A stretch of 32,167 nt of DNA from Bdellovibrionota bacterium (GTDB taxonomy: Bacteria > Bdellovibrionota > Bdellovibrionia > Bdellovibrionales > JAEYZS01). Made by a program: the position numbers and the translations under genes. Where the stretch lies: NCBI GenBank assembly GCA_963169805.1, contig CAUJDY010000050.1, positions 1 to 32,167 of the forward strand, in the 5' to 3' direction. The notes under the pieces are model-generated. The model did not search any database. It was not told the origin of the DNA and worked only from the letters and a program-made list of their open reading frames with translations. This document shows, in pieces, positions 8,326-16,652 of the stretch; positions within the stretch are counted from its first letter, which is position 1; every line of letters begins with the position of its first letter.

Positions 8326-8470
8326 AAGGTACCAGGTCGCTTTTCCGAATTATGGGGGTTATTTTGTATATGAGCTGTAAGAATTTCTTGCTATTTTATT
8401 TCAAGAAATTCTTACAGCTCAAATCAAAATTAACCTAGATGATTCGGAAAAGCGACCTGGTACCTTTTAG
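8322..8470. repeat. 149-bp concentric palindrome between convergent genes, likely bidirectional terminator
   Basis: The outer arms 8322-8350 and 8442-8470 are perfect 29-bp inverted repeats starting CTAAAAGGTACCAGGTCGC. The inner arms 8372-8390 and 8402-8420 are perfect 19-bp repeats around an 11-base AT-rich loop. Both pairs share the same centre. The 21-base spacers between them have equal length and are partly complementary, so the whole is one diverged palindrome. The TAA stops of both flanking genes (8323-8325 and 8467-8469) lie inside the outer arms. No transposase is present. Confidence 0.9.
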
Positions 8471-9252
8471 CTAGCGGCTTCTTCTATTTCGTCAAAATGA
8501 GTTTGTAGCTTTCCACGCAATCGTGAGATCGCTTGTGCGTGAAGCTGAGATACTCGAGACTCTGTAACACGTAAGACTTGACCAATTTCTTTTAGATTCA
8601 AATCTTCGTAATAATAAAGAGAAAGCACCAGTCTTTGTTTTTCAGGTAAATCTTCAATTGCTTTAGTGACAATATCCTTAACAGCTTTCAAATTAAGTTG
8701 ATTAAATGGATTCGAAAACTTACAGCTTTCAAGTAAATTTAAAATAGATTTTTTATCTACGTTCGAAAACGTCGCCGCTTCATCAATTGATAAAAGACTA
8801 ACAGGACGTACTTGATTGACAAGGCCATGATATTCTTCAACTGTAATATTCAGTTTGCCTGCTACTTCCTCTTCCGTTGCAGATCTTCCAAGGTCTGCCT
8901 CTAACTTGACGGTGGTTCTATCTAACAATTTAGCCTTATCACGCACAGAACGTGGCACCCAGTCCTGAGCTCTGAGTTCATCCAATATTGCTCCGCGAAT
9001 TCTAAACTCCGCATATGTTTTAAAAGTATTATCTCGAGTGGCATCGTATTTCTCAATTGCATCCATTAAACCAATCACACCTGAAGAAATTAAATCATCC
9101 AGTTCGATGTTTGCCGGAAGACGGATTGCAATTTTCTGCGCAATAAACTTTATCAGTGGTGCGTATTCAAGTATGAGTTTATCTTTTTGCTGGGCAGTGA
9201 GTCTACTTGGGTGTGTCTTATAATTTTTAACAGCACTCGTATTCTTTTTCAT
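8467..9252 (-). CDS. fliA: Flagellar sigma-28 factor FliA
   Basis: A 261-residue sigma factor that directs RNA polymerase to late flagellar and chemotaxis promoters. Region 2 has YAPLIKFIAQKIAIRLP, ELDDLISSGVIGLMDAIEKY and FKTYAEFRIRGAILDELR, followed by DWVPRSVR, which is highly typical of FliA. Region 4 contains LPEKQRLVLSLYYYEDLNLKEIG and VTESRVSQLHAQA. The ATG at 9250-9252 has GAGGGA upstream. The TTG at 9297 would add 15 residues without support. It is the last gene of the flagellar run, after flhG, and is bounded downstream by the palindrome at 8322-8470. Confidence 0.95.
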   Translation of the reverse strand: MKKNTSAVKNYKTHPSRLTAQQKDKLILEYAPLIKFIAQKIAIRLPANIELDDLISSGVIGLMDAIEKYDATRDNTFKTYAEFRIRGAILDELRAQDWVPRSVRDKAKLLDRTTVKLEADLGRSATEEEVAGKLNITVEEYHGLVNQVRPVSLLSIDEAATFSNVDKKSILNLLESCKFSNPFNQLNLKAVKDIVTKAIEDLPEKQRLVLSLYYYEDLNLKEIGQVLRVTESRVSQLHAQAISRLRGKLQTHFDEIEEAAS

Positions 9253-9328
9253 ACATCCCTCAATCGTAAAAATTTCCCCTATCTTCCATTTTATCAAAAT
9301 GAGAAGACATTTTCTCTAAAAATCAACT

Positions 9329-10165
9329 TCAGGCCACACCTAAAATATGATTCCAAAAGAAGGAAATTCCTCCGTAACTTACATCTATATCATTGAAATT
9401 ATTTATACTTTTCGCAATCTTTTTAATACCTAGACTCGACGGAGAGTGAGGAGCACTATTTACCACCAACTGCTGCGACTTTGTTGCACGTCTTAGCGAT
9501 AAATCAAGCGGCACACTTCCTTTAAAATCTAAACTTACATTCAGAAACTGATCACACACATCGCTCAGCTTCTTATAGAGTTGCAACCCCTCATGATCAT
9601 CTCTTACAAAATTCGCAATTATAGAAAATCGATTCAACTTACAAGTTTTATGCAGGACCTTAATCAAGGCATAAGAGTCTGTGAGACTAGCCGGATCTGG
9701 AGTAATAACAATGTTTCTTTCATGTACGGCTGAATTCAGATACAGAACATTATCATCAATACCTGGAGCCGTATCAATAATGAAGTAATCAAAATGAATC
9801 GGCAGCTGATTCACCTGATCCAGTAACACTTGTCTTTGAACGTCGTTCATCTTCTGAAGTTCTTTAAGGCCACTTCCTCCGGATATTAGGTAAATATTAT
9901 TTTGAATTTCAACTAGAGCGCTCTCTAGAGACTCGTCTCCGTTCATAACAGACAATATATTTTTCACATTCTTGCGACCGAAAAATATGTCAACATTTGC
10001 CATTCCTAAGTCACCATCAAGAATAAGTACTTTTTTTCCCTCTTTGGCATACTGAGAAGCTATATTACAAACCAAAGTTGTTTTTCCAACTCCTCCTTTT
10101 CCAGAGGTAATTGAAATTGTTTTTGTCATTTTTTTATTTCCCTCAAAATCATATCGCTGAGACAT
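9329..10165 (-). CDS. flhG: FlhG/FleN-type MinD-like ATPase controlling flagellar number
   Basis: A 278-residue P-loop ATPase of the MinD/ParA family. The deviant Walker A motif SGKGGVGKTT is at 21-30, LDGDLGMANVD follows at about 49-59, and the switch region is IIDTAPGID. Family members restrict flagellar number, interact with FliM/FliN and stimulate FlhF GTPase. Other FlhG proteins carry an N-terminal DQAxxLR activator motif for FlhF. None is visible here in the 18 residues before the ATPase domain, or in the longer TTG form from 10186. The ATG at 10163-10165 is preferred because AAGGA lies 9 bases upstream. It sits 4 bases after the flhF stop. Confidence 0.93.
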   Translation of the reverse strand: MSQRYDFEGNKKMTKTISITSGKGGVGKTTLVCNIASQYAKEGKKVLILDGDLGMANVDIFFGRKNVKNILSVMNGDESLESALVEIQNNIYLISGGSGLKELQKMNDVQRQVLLDQVNQLPIHFDYFIIDTAPGIDDNVLYLNSAVHERNIVITPDPASLTDSYALIKVLHKTCKLNRFSIIANFVRDDHEGLQLYKKLSDVCDQFLNVSLDFKGSVPLDLSLRRATKSQQLVVNSAPHSPSSLGIKKIAKSINNFNDIDVSYGGISFFWNHILGVA

Positions 10166-10169
10166 CTGG

Positions 10170-11669
10170 CTATTCCTTTCTACCAAATTTTGTAATTTTG
10201 AAAATCAAATCAACAACTCGCTCTTTAGATGCAAACTCATAATCTTCAGGCAATTTTGGGCCTATTCCAAATGAGTGTAATGGTAAGTCATATTTTCTTT
10301 GAAAATTGTAAATAAGACCGTGGGATATTGCTTCGTCTAATTTTGTAAATATCACGTCTGTAGGCTTAGCAACTTTATATCTCTCTGTTATCTCAAAAGC
10401 ATCTTTCTCTTTTATTCCAGCTGATAGCACTAAGTGACGCTCACAAGGAACTGTTTCGTTAGGCAATACATCTCTTAATTTTTCGATTTGATCTATTTCC
10501 TTTAAAGATGTCCCTGGATAATCTACAAGTATAACATCAAGAGATCGAAGTGAATCTGTAATCGTATTCCAATCGGATTTACCTTTTAATATGCCAAAAG
10601 GCACATTGAGTATTTGCGAATAGATTCTAAGCTGATCAACAGCTCCAACTCTTTCTGAATCACAAGTTAGAATTCCAACTTTCTTGTTTTTATTTAAAAC
10701 AAAATAACTGGCCATTTTAACCAAACTAGAAGATTTCCCACTCCCTGATGGTCCCATAAATATATGAATGGGTTTTTGCGCTAGAGGATTTTTAACTTGA
10801 ATCTGCCCCATCATTGTTTTTGCTATCCAACCTTCCAAAAGAGCTTGCTTACGAATGTTCTCAAATCCCAATTCCTTCTTGGCAAGCTCCAACAGTTCTA
10901 GCGTATTTTCCGCAGAGATTCCTGCTTGAGTTAGCTTATAAAATGTCGCGCTCATCTCAAAGCTGACACCGTACTCAGCTCCTGGGTGTAGTTTAAAATC
11001 TGGCTCATTTTTTAAGACTGGCTGAGAAAGGCTCTGCAACATGGTCTTTAACTGCATAATTTCATTTTTGAGGGATTGAACTTCATTTAAAGAAGCTTGT
11101 GAACTCACCGCTGGAGATGTCGCAGCTACTGGGCGCGATACAGACTCTTCAAAAATTTTGTAAGCAGATTGGGCCGCTTGACGCACTCTTTGCGTAGAAG
11201 TTACTGACTCTGATCCCTTTGGCGTTTCTACAAACTGAGTTTTTGCACCGATCTCAGTGAGCACAGACTCCACAGTTCTCCCTCGTGCACCTTGTAAATT
11301 TCGGCTCTCACCTTCATCTTCAATATCAATATAGCGAACTTGCGTGACAGGACGTTTAGCGGCTTCCTCATCTTGAACTTTCTTAGTATAGCGTTCAACA
11401 CTTCTTTCTATAAACTGCTTTTGCACTCTTGCTGGTTTTGTCCTAAGTTTAGCAAGCTCTTCTTCCTTAAGTCGACTTTCTGCCCACTGCTTTTTTAGTA
11501 ATTGCTTCTCAGAAATTGCCGCTGTGACTTCAATGCTTTTTTTGCCCATCAATCCAAAGCTGCCTGTATTATCTTTTGCATTTAAGATAATAGCTTCTGG
11601 CCCCAGAGTGTTTTTGACCATCTCTAGTGCCTCTTGAATTGTTGTAGCTTCAAATTTTTTAACTTGCAT
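10170..11669 (-). CDS. flhF: FlhF, SRP-type GTPase for polar flagellum placement
   Basis: 499 residues in three parts: an N-terminal region (MQVKKFEATTIQEAL, typical of FlhF), a long low-complexity middle (about 60-220), and an NG domain. GTPase motifs are G1 GPSGSGKSS (306-314), DSERVGAVDQLRIY (337-350), G3 DYPGTS (383-388) and G4 TKLDE (442-446). The canonical G3 is DTAGRS, so Thr-Ala and Arg are replaced, and G1 has Ser in place of the usual TTT. FlhF marks the cell pole and recruits the first flagellar parts. The ATG lies inside the 3' end of flhA with an 11-base overlap, so translation is probably coupled. Confidence 0.95.
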   Translation of the reverse strand: MQVKKFEATTIQEALEMVKNTLGPEAIILNAKDNTGSFGLMGKKSIEVTAAISEKQLLKKQWAESRLKEEELAKLRTKPARVQKQFIERSVERYTKKVQDEEAAKRPVTQVRYIDIEDEGESRNLQGARGRTVESVLTEIGAKTQFVETPKGSESVTSTQRVRQAAQSAYKIFEESVSRPVAATSPAVSSQASLNEVQSLKNEIMQLKTMLQSLSQPVLKNEPDFKLHPGAEYGVSFEMSATFYKLTQAGISAENTLELLELAKKELGFENIRKQALLEGWIAKTMMGQIQVKNPLAQKPIHIFMGPSGSGKSSSLVKMASYFVLNKNKKVGILTCDSERVGAVDQLRIYSQILNVPFGILKGKSDWNTITDSLRSLDVILVDYPGTSLKEIDQIEKLRDVLPNETVPCERHLVLSAGIKEKDAFEITERYKVAKPTDVIFTKLDEAISHGLIYNFQRKYDLPLHSFGIGPKLPEDYEFASKERVVDLIFKITKFGRKE

Positions 11670-13752
11670 GTGCTAACCCCACAGTTCCAACAGAGCTCAC
11701 ATGAGCATCTGCCGTCAGTTCATTATGCGAAAGGATCACAAGCTGCGGTAAAAATCTCGCAGTTAATTTAAATATATGTCTTCGAATTGTTGGACTTGTT
11801 AATAAAATAGGTTGGGCTGCAACTTCAGGATTTCTTTCAATATTTTTTGAAAGTTCCGTAATCAAAGTATTTGCAGCTCTTGGGTCCATGATAAGCTGAA
11901 TCCCATTCTCTGTTTGCAAAAGAGAGTTTGTAATAACTTCTTCTGTTGTTGGATCAAGTGTCATAACGGCTATTCGCCCTTCTTCATTTGTGTATTTTCT
12001 TGTAATAGATCGAGCAAGACGCTTACGCACCGACTCTACGAGCAACTCTGGATCTTTTGTGCGAGTTGCTTCATCAGCCAATGTTTCGAATATAGTTAGG
12101 AGATCACGAATCGATACTTGCTCTTTTAGCAATCCTTTCAAGACCTGAACAACTCCTCCTACAGTCATGTGTTCAGGAATGAGTTCTTCTACAACTTTCG
12201 GATGAGTCTTCTTCACATTTTCTACAAGCTTAGCAACTTCTTGTCTTCCGATGAGCTCATGTGCATGAGTTCTCACAATCTCAGTAAGATGCGTAGCGAT
12301 CACAGTAGAAAGATCTACAACTGTATAGCCAGCCATTTCAGCATCTTCTTTTTGAGCCTGACTAATCCAAATCGCATCTAATCCAAAAGCCGGTTCTTTT
12401 GTTGGTATGCCGCTCAGAGGATCTGTAACATTACCAGGATCCATAGCAAGAAGACTATCCGGCTGAAGAACACCCTTGCCAACAGTTGCGCCCTTTATTG
12501 ATATTCTATACTCACCAGGCTCTAGCTGCAGATTATCTCGAATATGAACACTCGGAACAACAATCCCTAAATCAAGCGCAAATTGTTTTCGAATACTTAC
12601 TATTCTTTCAAGTAGATCGCCTGACTTACTTGATTCAACAACGCTAATGAGTCCATAGCCAACTTCTAGTTCTAAAACGTCTAGAGGCAATAGACTTTCT
12701 ACATTTTCCTTTGGCTTTGCTGCCGCCTCTTGAGCGCGAGCATTATCTTCTTTTATTTTTTCTTCTTCATTTTTATTTAAGAACCAAGCGATAAATCCAA
12801 TTATCCCTGCCATCACTGCAAATGGAAAAAGCGGTAATCCTGGTAGCAATCCTAAAAAGAGCAAACAAATTGCAGCAATCGCAACCGCTCTTGGTTTGAG
12901 AAAAAGCTGCTTAGCCATCTCATTACCCATATTTTTTCCACTTGCAGATCGAGTCACAATTGCACCCGCAGCAGTCGAAATAATAAGCGCTGGAATTTGA
13001 GAAACAAGGCCATCACCAATTGTTAACTTAGTATAATACTCAGCTGCCTGCGTGACAGAAAGGCTATGCTGGATAACACCAATTAAGAGACCGCCTACAA
13101 TATTAATCGCAGTAACAACAATACCCGCAATGGCATCTCCTCGCACAAATTTACTAGCACCATCCATAGATCCGTAAAAATCAGCTTCAGCTTCGATTTC
13201 TTTTCTTCTACGACGGGCTTCTTCTTCATTAATTAAACCGGCATTCAGATCTGCATCAATCGACATTTGCTTACCAGGCATTGCATCTAACGTAAATCTC
13301 GCAGCAACTTCCGCGACTCGCCCAGAACCCTTAGTGATCACGACAAAGTTAATAACAATTAGAATTAAGAATACAATAAAGCCAATAACATAATTATCGC
13401 CTACAACAAATCCACCAAAAGCCTCAATAACGTGACCCGCCGCCTGAGTTCCCGTGTGTCCCTCTGCTAAAATTAAGCGTGTTGAGGCAATATTAAGAGA
13501 TAGCCTAAAAAGTGTTGTGACTAATAATATTGTTGGAAAAACACTAAAATCTAAAGCTCGAGTTGCATATAAAGCTGACAATAAAACTAGTAAACTTAAT
13601 GCCAAAGACATAACCAGAGACAAGTCTAGTATGACAGCCGGAAGCGGAATGATCATAAATACCAGTATCGCGATAAGACCAAAAGCCATCATTAAATCAG
13701 TATTTTTAGTCAGGTACTCAAATCGTCTGAAAAACTGATACATCTCATTCAT
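11659..13752 (-). CDS. flhA: FlhA, flagellar export gate protein
   Basis: A 697-residue inner-membrane protein. The N-terminal half has eight predicted membrane segments, separated by a cytoplasmic loop with the family signature RLSLNIASTRLIL and the conserved stretch AARFTLDAMPGKQMSIDADL. The soluble C-terminal half forms the ring that docks export chaperones. It forms the nonameric export gate and uses the proton motive force. The flhB stop and the flhA start overlap as TAATG (13750-13754), which indicates coupled translation. A second ATG four codons in is possible. The length is normal for the family. Confidence 0.97.
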   Translation of the reverse strand: MNEMYQFFRRFEYLTKNTDLMMAFGLIAILVFMIIPLPAVILDLSLVMSLALSLLVLLSALYATRALDFSVFPTILLVTTLFRLSLNIASTRLILAEGHTGTQAAGHVIEAFGGFVVGDNYVIGFIVFLILIVINFVVITKGSGRVAEVAARFTLDAMPGKQMSIDADLNAGLINEEEARRRRKEIEAEADFYGSMDGASKFVRGDAIAGIVVTAINIVGGLLIGVIQHSLSVTQAAEYYTKLTIGDGLVSQIPALIISTAAGAIVTRSASGKNMGNEMAKQLFLKPRAVAIAAICLLFLGLLPGLPLFPFAVMAGIIGFIAWFLNKNEEEKIKEDNARAQEAAAKPKENVESLLPLDVLELEVGYGLISVVESSKSGDLLERIVSIRKQFALDLGIVVPSVHIRDNLQLEPGEYRISIKGATVGKGVLQPDSLLAMDPGNVTDPLSGIPTKEPAFGLDAIWISQAQKEDAEMAGYTVVDLSTVIATHLTEIVRTHAHELIGRQEVAKLVENVKKTHPKVVEELIPEHMTVGGVVQVLKGLLKEQVSIRDLLTIFETLADEATRTKDPELLVESVRKRLARSITRKYTNEEGRIAVMTLDPTTEEVITNSLLQTENGIQLIMDPRAANTLITELSKNIERNPEVAAQPILLTSPTIRRHIFKLTARFLPQLVILSHNELTADAHVSSVGTVGLAHAS

Positions 13753-14831
13753 TATTGGGCCCTCTTAGACATTCTCTTTTTAAGTTTGTAAACATACGCA
13801 AGTACTTCAGCCACAGCATTAAACAACTCTCTTGGTATCACCTGCCCAAGCTTCATCGTTTTAAAAATAGTTCTAGCTAGTGGTTTATTTTCTACAATAG
13901 GAATATTATGTTCTTTTGCGAGCTCTCTAATTTTCTCAGCAACTCTATCTGCCCCTTTCGCTATCAACTGCGGAGCTGGTAAATTTGCATCATACTTTAA
14001 TGCCACTGCAATATGAGTTGGGTTAGTAATTATGACATCAGCCTTTGGTACCTGCTGCATCATTCTCTTGTTTGACAACTCTCTTTGTATACGACGAATA
14101 CGAGCTTTAATTTGCGGATCCCCTTCACGGGTTTTTACTTCTTCTTTAATTTCTTGCTTTGTCATTCTCATTTTCTTTTCGAGGTCCCATCTTTGAAATC
14201 CGTAATCAAGAAGGGCGAGAAATGCCATTCCTGTTGCAACCCCAAAAATAATTCTGAATGATATATCGCCAAAGTACTGAATAAGATCTGATATAGAAAA
14301 ATGGATTAAAAATGGCGTTCTAACCATTTCACTTTTAAGAATTCCATATACAATCGCACCAATAACAGTCATTTTAAAAATGGCCTTAAGCCCTTCTACA
14401 AGAGATTGAAGAGAAAATATTCTTTTGAATCCATTAACAGGATTAATTTTATTTAAGTTGGGCTCTAGTGGTTCACTTGTTGTCAAAAATCCAATTTGAA
14501 AAATTGAGGATGCAATACCAATAACAAAAACAAGAGCAAAGACTGGAAGAAGTATCATTGCCATCTTTTGTCCCATAAACATAAGGGCAGGCTTATAATC
14601 TGCTCCACGCGCTGCCGTCACAATGTAATCCTGAAAGGATCTCGTAAAGATTTCAGCAATTTGTGTAAAAAAGAATTTACCAAGAGCCCAAATTAAAAGA
14701 GTTGCACCAAATAACATAAGCACAGTGGCCAATTCTTTTGTTTGCGCAACTTGTCCTTGTTTTCTAAAATCTTCACGCCTTTGCGCGGTGGGCTCTTCTG
14801 TTTTTTCTGAATCATCTGATTCTTCTGCCAT
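13752..14831 (-). CDS. flhB: FlhB, export-gate substrate-specificity switch
   Basis: A 359-residue inner-membrane protein with the typical N-terminus SEKTEEPTAQRREDFRKQG, four membrane segments (about 35-55, 90-112, 148-166 and 190-210) and a cytoplasmic domain. The autocleavage site NPTH is at 270-273, where cleavage between Asn and Pro switches export from hook to filament proteins. The family motif ADVIITNPTHIAVALKYD surrounds it. The ATG at 14829-14831 has AAGGA upstream. It is followed by flhA through a TAATG overlap. Confidence 0.97.
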   Translation of the reverse strand: MAEESDDSEKTEEPTAQRREDFRKQGQVAQTKELATVLMLFGATLLIWALGKFFFTQIAEIFTRSFQDYIVTAARGADYKPALMFMGQKMAMILLPVFALVFVIGIASSIFQIGFLTTSEPLEPNLNKINPVNGFKRIFSLQSLVEGLKAIFKMTVIGAIVYGILKSEMVRTPFLIHFSISDLIQYFGDISFRIIFGVATGMAFLALLDYGFQRWDLEKKMRMTKQEIKEEVKTREGDPQIKARIRRIQRELSNKRMMQQVPKADVIITNPTHIAVALKYDANLPAPQLIAKGADRVAEKIRELAKEHNIPIVENKPLARTIFKTMKLGQVIPRELFNAVAEVLAYVYKLKKRMSKRAQ

Positions 14832-14846
14832 GTTTCATCCTTGAAA

Positions 14847-15623
14847 CTATAGAGCTTTTAAAAACTCCAACAGATAACCTGCATTCCACTGAATCATTTC
14901 GCCTAAGCTAACAATTAAGAGCGGAAGGGTTATAATCATCACAGTAAAGCCAAGTATAATATTGATAGGCCAACTTGTGATAAGCACATTAATTTGCGGA
15001 ACAGTTCTTCCTATAATCCCCAAAGCCATGTTTGCAATAAAAATTGCACCCATAACCGGAGCCGCAAGTTTAATGCCCATCTCTAATACAGTTTGACCAA
15101 CTAAAGTTAAATCGCGAAAAGCGATGAAATTTAGTCCTTGCTCAGACATGGGTATAAGTTCAAAACTTTTTACTAAACCTTCTATAAAAAAATGATGTCC
15201 ATTTAATGCCAGAAATAATAAACTAGCCAACATAAGTTGATAGCTTTCTATACTGGTCACTCTTCTTCCAATAGTAGGATTGAACATTTGATCACTCGAT
15301 AATCCAATAGACATTGTGATAATATCACCCGCTACTGAAACAGCCTGAAAAAACAAACGAGCCACAAAACCAATCAGAACCCCGACTAAGGCTTCTTTGA
15401 TAATCATAAAAACAAGGTTCTCTGTTATAAATGTATCCGTAATTCCTGACCTAGGAACGACACCATATAAAACAATTGATATTATTAAAGATAAAAGTAC
15501 TTTTGCAGAATTTGGAATATTACCACCCTCAACAAGAGGAAACGCCACCAAAAATGATGACACTCTTACCAAAATAAGAGCTAGCGTAATAATTTGTAAT
15601 TCAGAAAAATACTGAATTGGCAC
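14847..15623 (-). CDS. fliR: FliR, flagellar export-gate membrane protein
   Basis: A 258-residue polytopic inner-membrane protein with about six hydrophobic segments. It forms the export channel with FliP and FliQ. Typical FliR features are ALILVRVSSFLVAFPL near the N-terminus, ALVGVLIGFVARLFFQAV in the middle, and APVMGAIFIANMALGIIGR followed by PQINV. The start is GTG at 15621-15623 with GAGGTAG upstream. It lies between fliQ and flhB, in the order found in many flagellar operons. Confidence 0.95.
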   Translation of the reverse strand: MPIQYFSELQIITLALILVRVSSFLVAFPLVEGGNIPNSAKVLLSLIISIVLYGVVPRSGITDTFITENLVFMIIKEALVGVLIGFVARLFFQAVSVAGDIITMSIGLSSDQMFNPTIGRRVTSIESYQLMLASLLFLALNGHHFFIEGLVKSFELIPMSEQGLNFIAFRDLTLVGQTVLEMGIKLAAPVMGAIFIANMALGIIGRTVPQINVLITSWPINIILGFTVMIITLPLLIVSLGEMIQWNAGYLLEFLKAL

Positions 15624-15627
15624 TTCG

Positions 15628-15897
15628 CTACCTCACATATTCCGAAAAGTTTTCTAGCAGATTCACCGTAAAACGGCTCATCACATCAAGCATCCATGGA
15701 CCTGTTAGTACAATCACAATTGCGACAACAATAATTTTTGGAATAAATGTCAGTGTCGCTTCGTTAATCTGTGTAATAGCTTGCATGATACTTATTACAA
15801 GACCTATCACTAAAGCAGAGATCAGAATTGGAGCAGAAATTAATGCAGCAGTTTTTAATGTCTCCTGTCCCAAATAAACAATAAGTTCATCAGTCAT
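15628..15897 (-). CDS. fliQ: FliQ, small flagellar export-gate protein
   Basis: An 89-residue inner-membrane protein with two hydrophobic hairpins (about 15-40 and 50-72). The linking segment QAITQINEATLTFIPKI is the family signature. Length and composition match FliQ, which packs around FliP and FliR in the export channel. The ATG has a strong GAGGAGG ribosome-binding site 6 bases upstream. It is only 10 bases from fliP and 4 bases from fliR. Confidence 0.96.
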   Translation of the reverse strand: MTDELIVYLGQETLKTAALISAPILISALVIGLVISIMQAITQINEATLTFIPKIIVVAIVIVLTGPWMLDVMSRFTVNLLENFSEYVR

Positions 15898-15907
15898 TTA
15901 TTCCTCC

Positions 15908-16651
15908 TCATCCAAAACTCTTTACAAGAGAGCCCACAATGAGTCCCCATCCATCAACTAGTACAAATAGCATAATTTTAAAAGGCAAAGAGACAACTAC
16001 AGGTGGAAGCATCATCATACCCATAGCCATTAAGACACTCGAAACTACAAGATCAATAACTAAAAAAGGTAAATAGATAATAAATCCAATTTGAAAGGCT
16101 GTTTTTAATTCGGAAATCACAAACGCAGGAATCAAAACTGAACTTGGAACTTCCGCTCGCGTTTTGGGCTGCTCAATCTTTGCAAGCTTAACAAACAAAG
16201 CTAAATCTGCGTCACGCGTTTGATTAAACATAAACTTCCTAAGTGGCGACATAGCATTATTGAAAGCAACCTCTTGGCTTATTTTACTATCTAAATATGG
16301 CTTGAGTGATTTCTCATTAATCTCTGATAAGTAAGGAGACATTATAAAAAGAGATAAAAATAAAGCTAAACCGATAATAACTTGGTTAGGAGGCATCTGC
16401 TGCGTACCGATAGCTTGTCTTAAAAACGAAAGAACAATGACCAACCTTGTAAATGAAGTCATCATTATTAGTATAGCTGGAGCTAATGTGAGCACCGTCA
16501 GAATCATTATGATTTTAATTGTGTTCACTACATCCGAAGGATTCTGAGTAGATTTAAACCCTAACGAAATATTAGGAAGAGTAACACCTTGTGCAAATGC
16601 CTCTGGAGCTAGACAGATTATTAAAATGAGGAACCCAAACCACTTTTTCAA
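15908..16651 (-). CDS. fliP: FliP, flagellar export-gate core protein
   Basis: A 247-residue protein with a cleavable signal peptide (FGFLILIICLAPEAFAQG), as is usual for FliP, followed by four membrane segments. The family signatures TSFTRLVIVLSFLRQAIGTQ, PPNQVIIGLALFLSLFIM and MGMMMLPPVVVSLPFKIMLF are clear. Five copies form the core of the export channel. The start is TTG at 16649-16651, supported by AAGGAG, which overlaps the last codons of fliO. The start was chosen because no ATG sits close to the signal peptide. Confidence 0.96.
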   Translation of the reverse strand: MKKWFGFLILIICLAPEAFAQGVTLPNISLGFKSTQNPSDVVNTIKIIMILTVLTLAPAILIMMTSFTRLVIVLSFLRQAIGTQQMPPNQVIIGLALFLSLFIMSPYLSEINEKSLKPYLDSKISQEVAFNNAMSPLRKFMFNQTRDADLALFVKLAKIEQPKTRAEVPSSVLIPAFVISELKTAFQIGFIIYLPFLVIDLVVSSVLMAMGMMMLPPVVVSLPFKIMLFVLVDGWGLIVGSLVKSFG

Positions 16652-16652
16652 C

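Noticed and set aside
8322-8470. MITE or IS remnant
   Set aside because: No target-site duplication is visible, and the arms contain the stop codons of both flanking genes, which fits a gene-end structure better.
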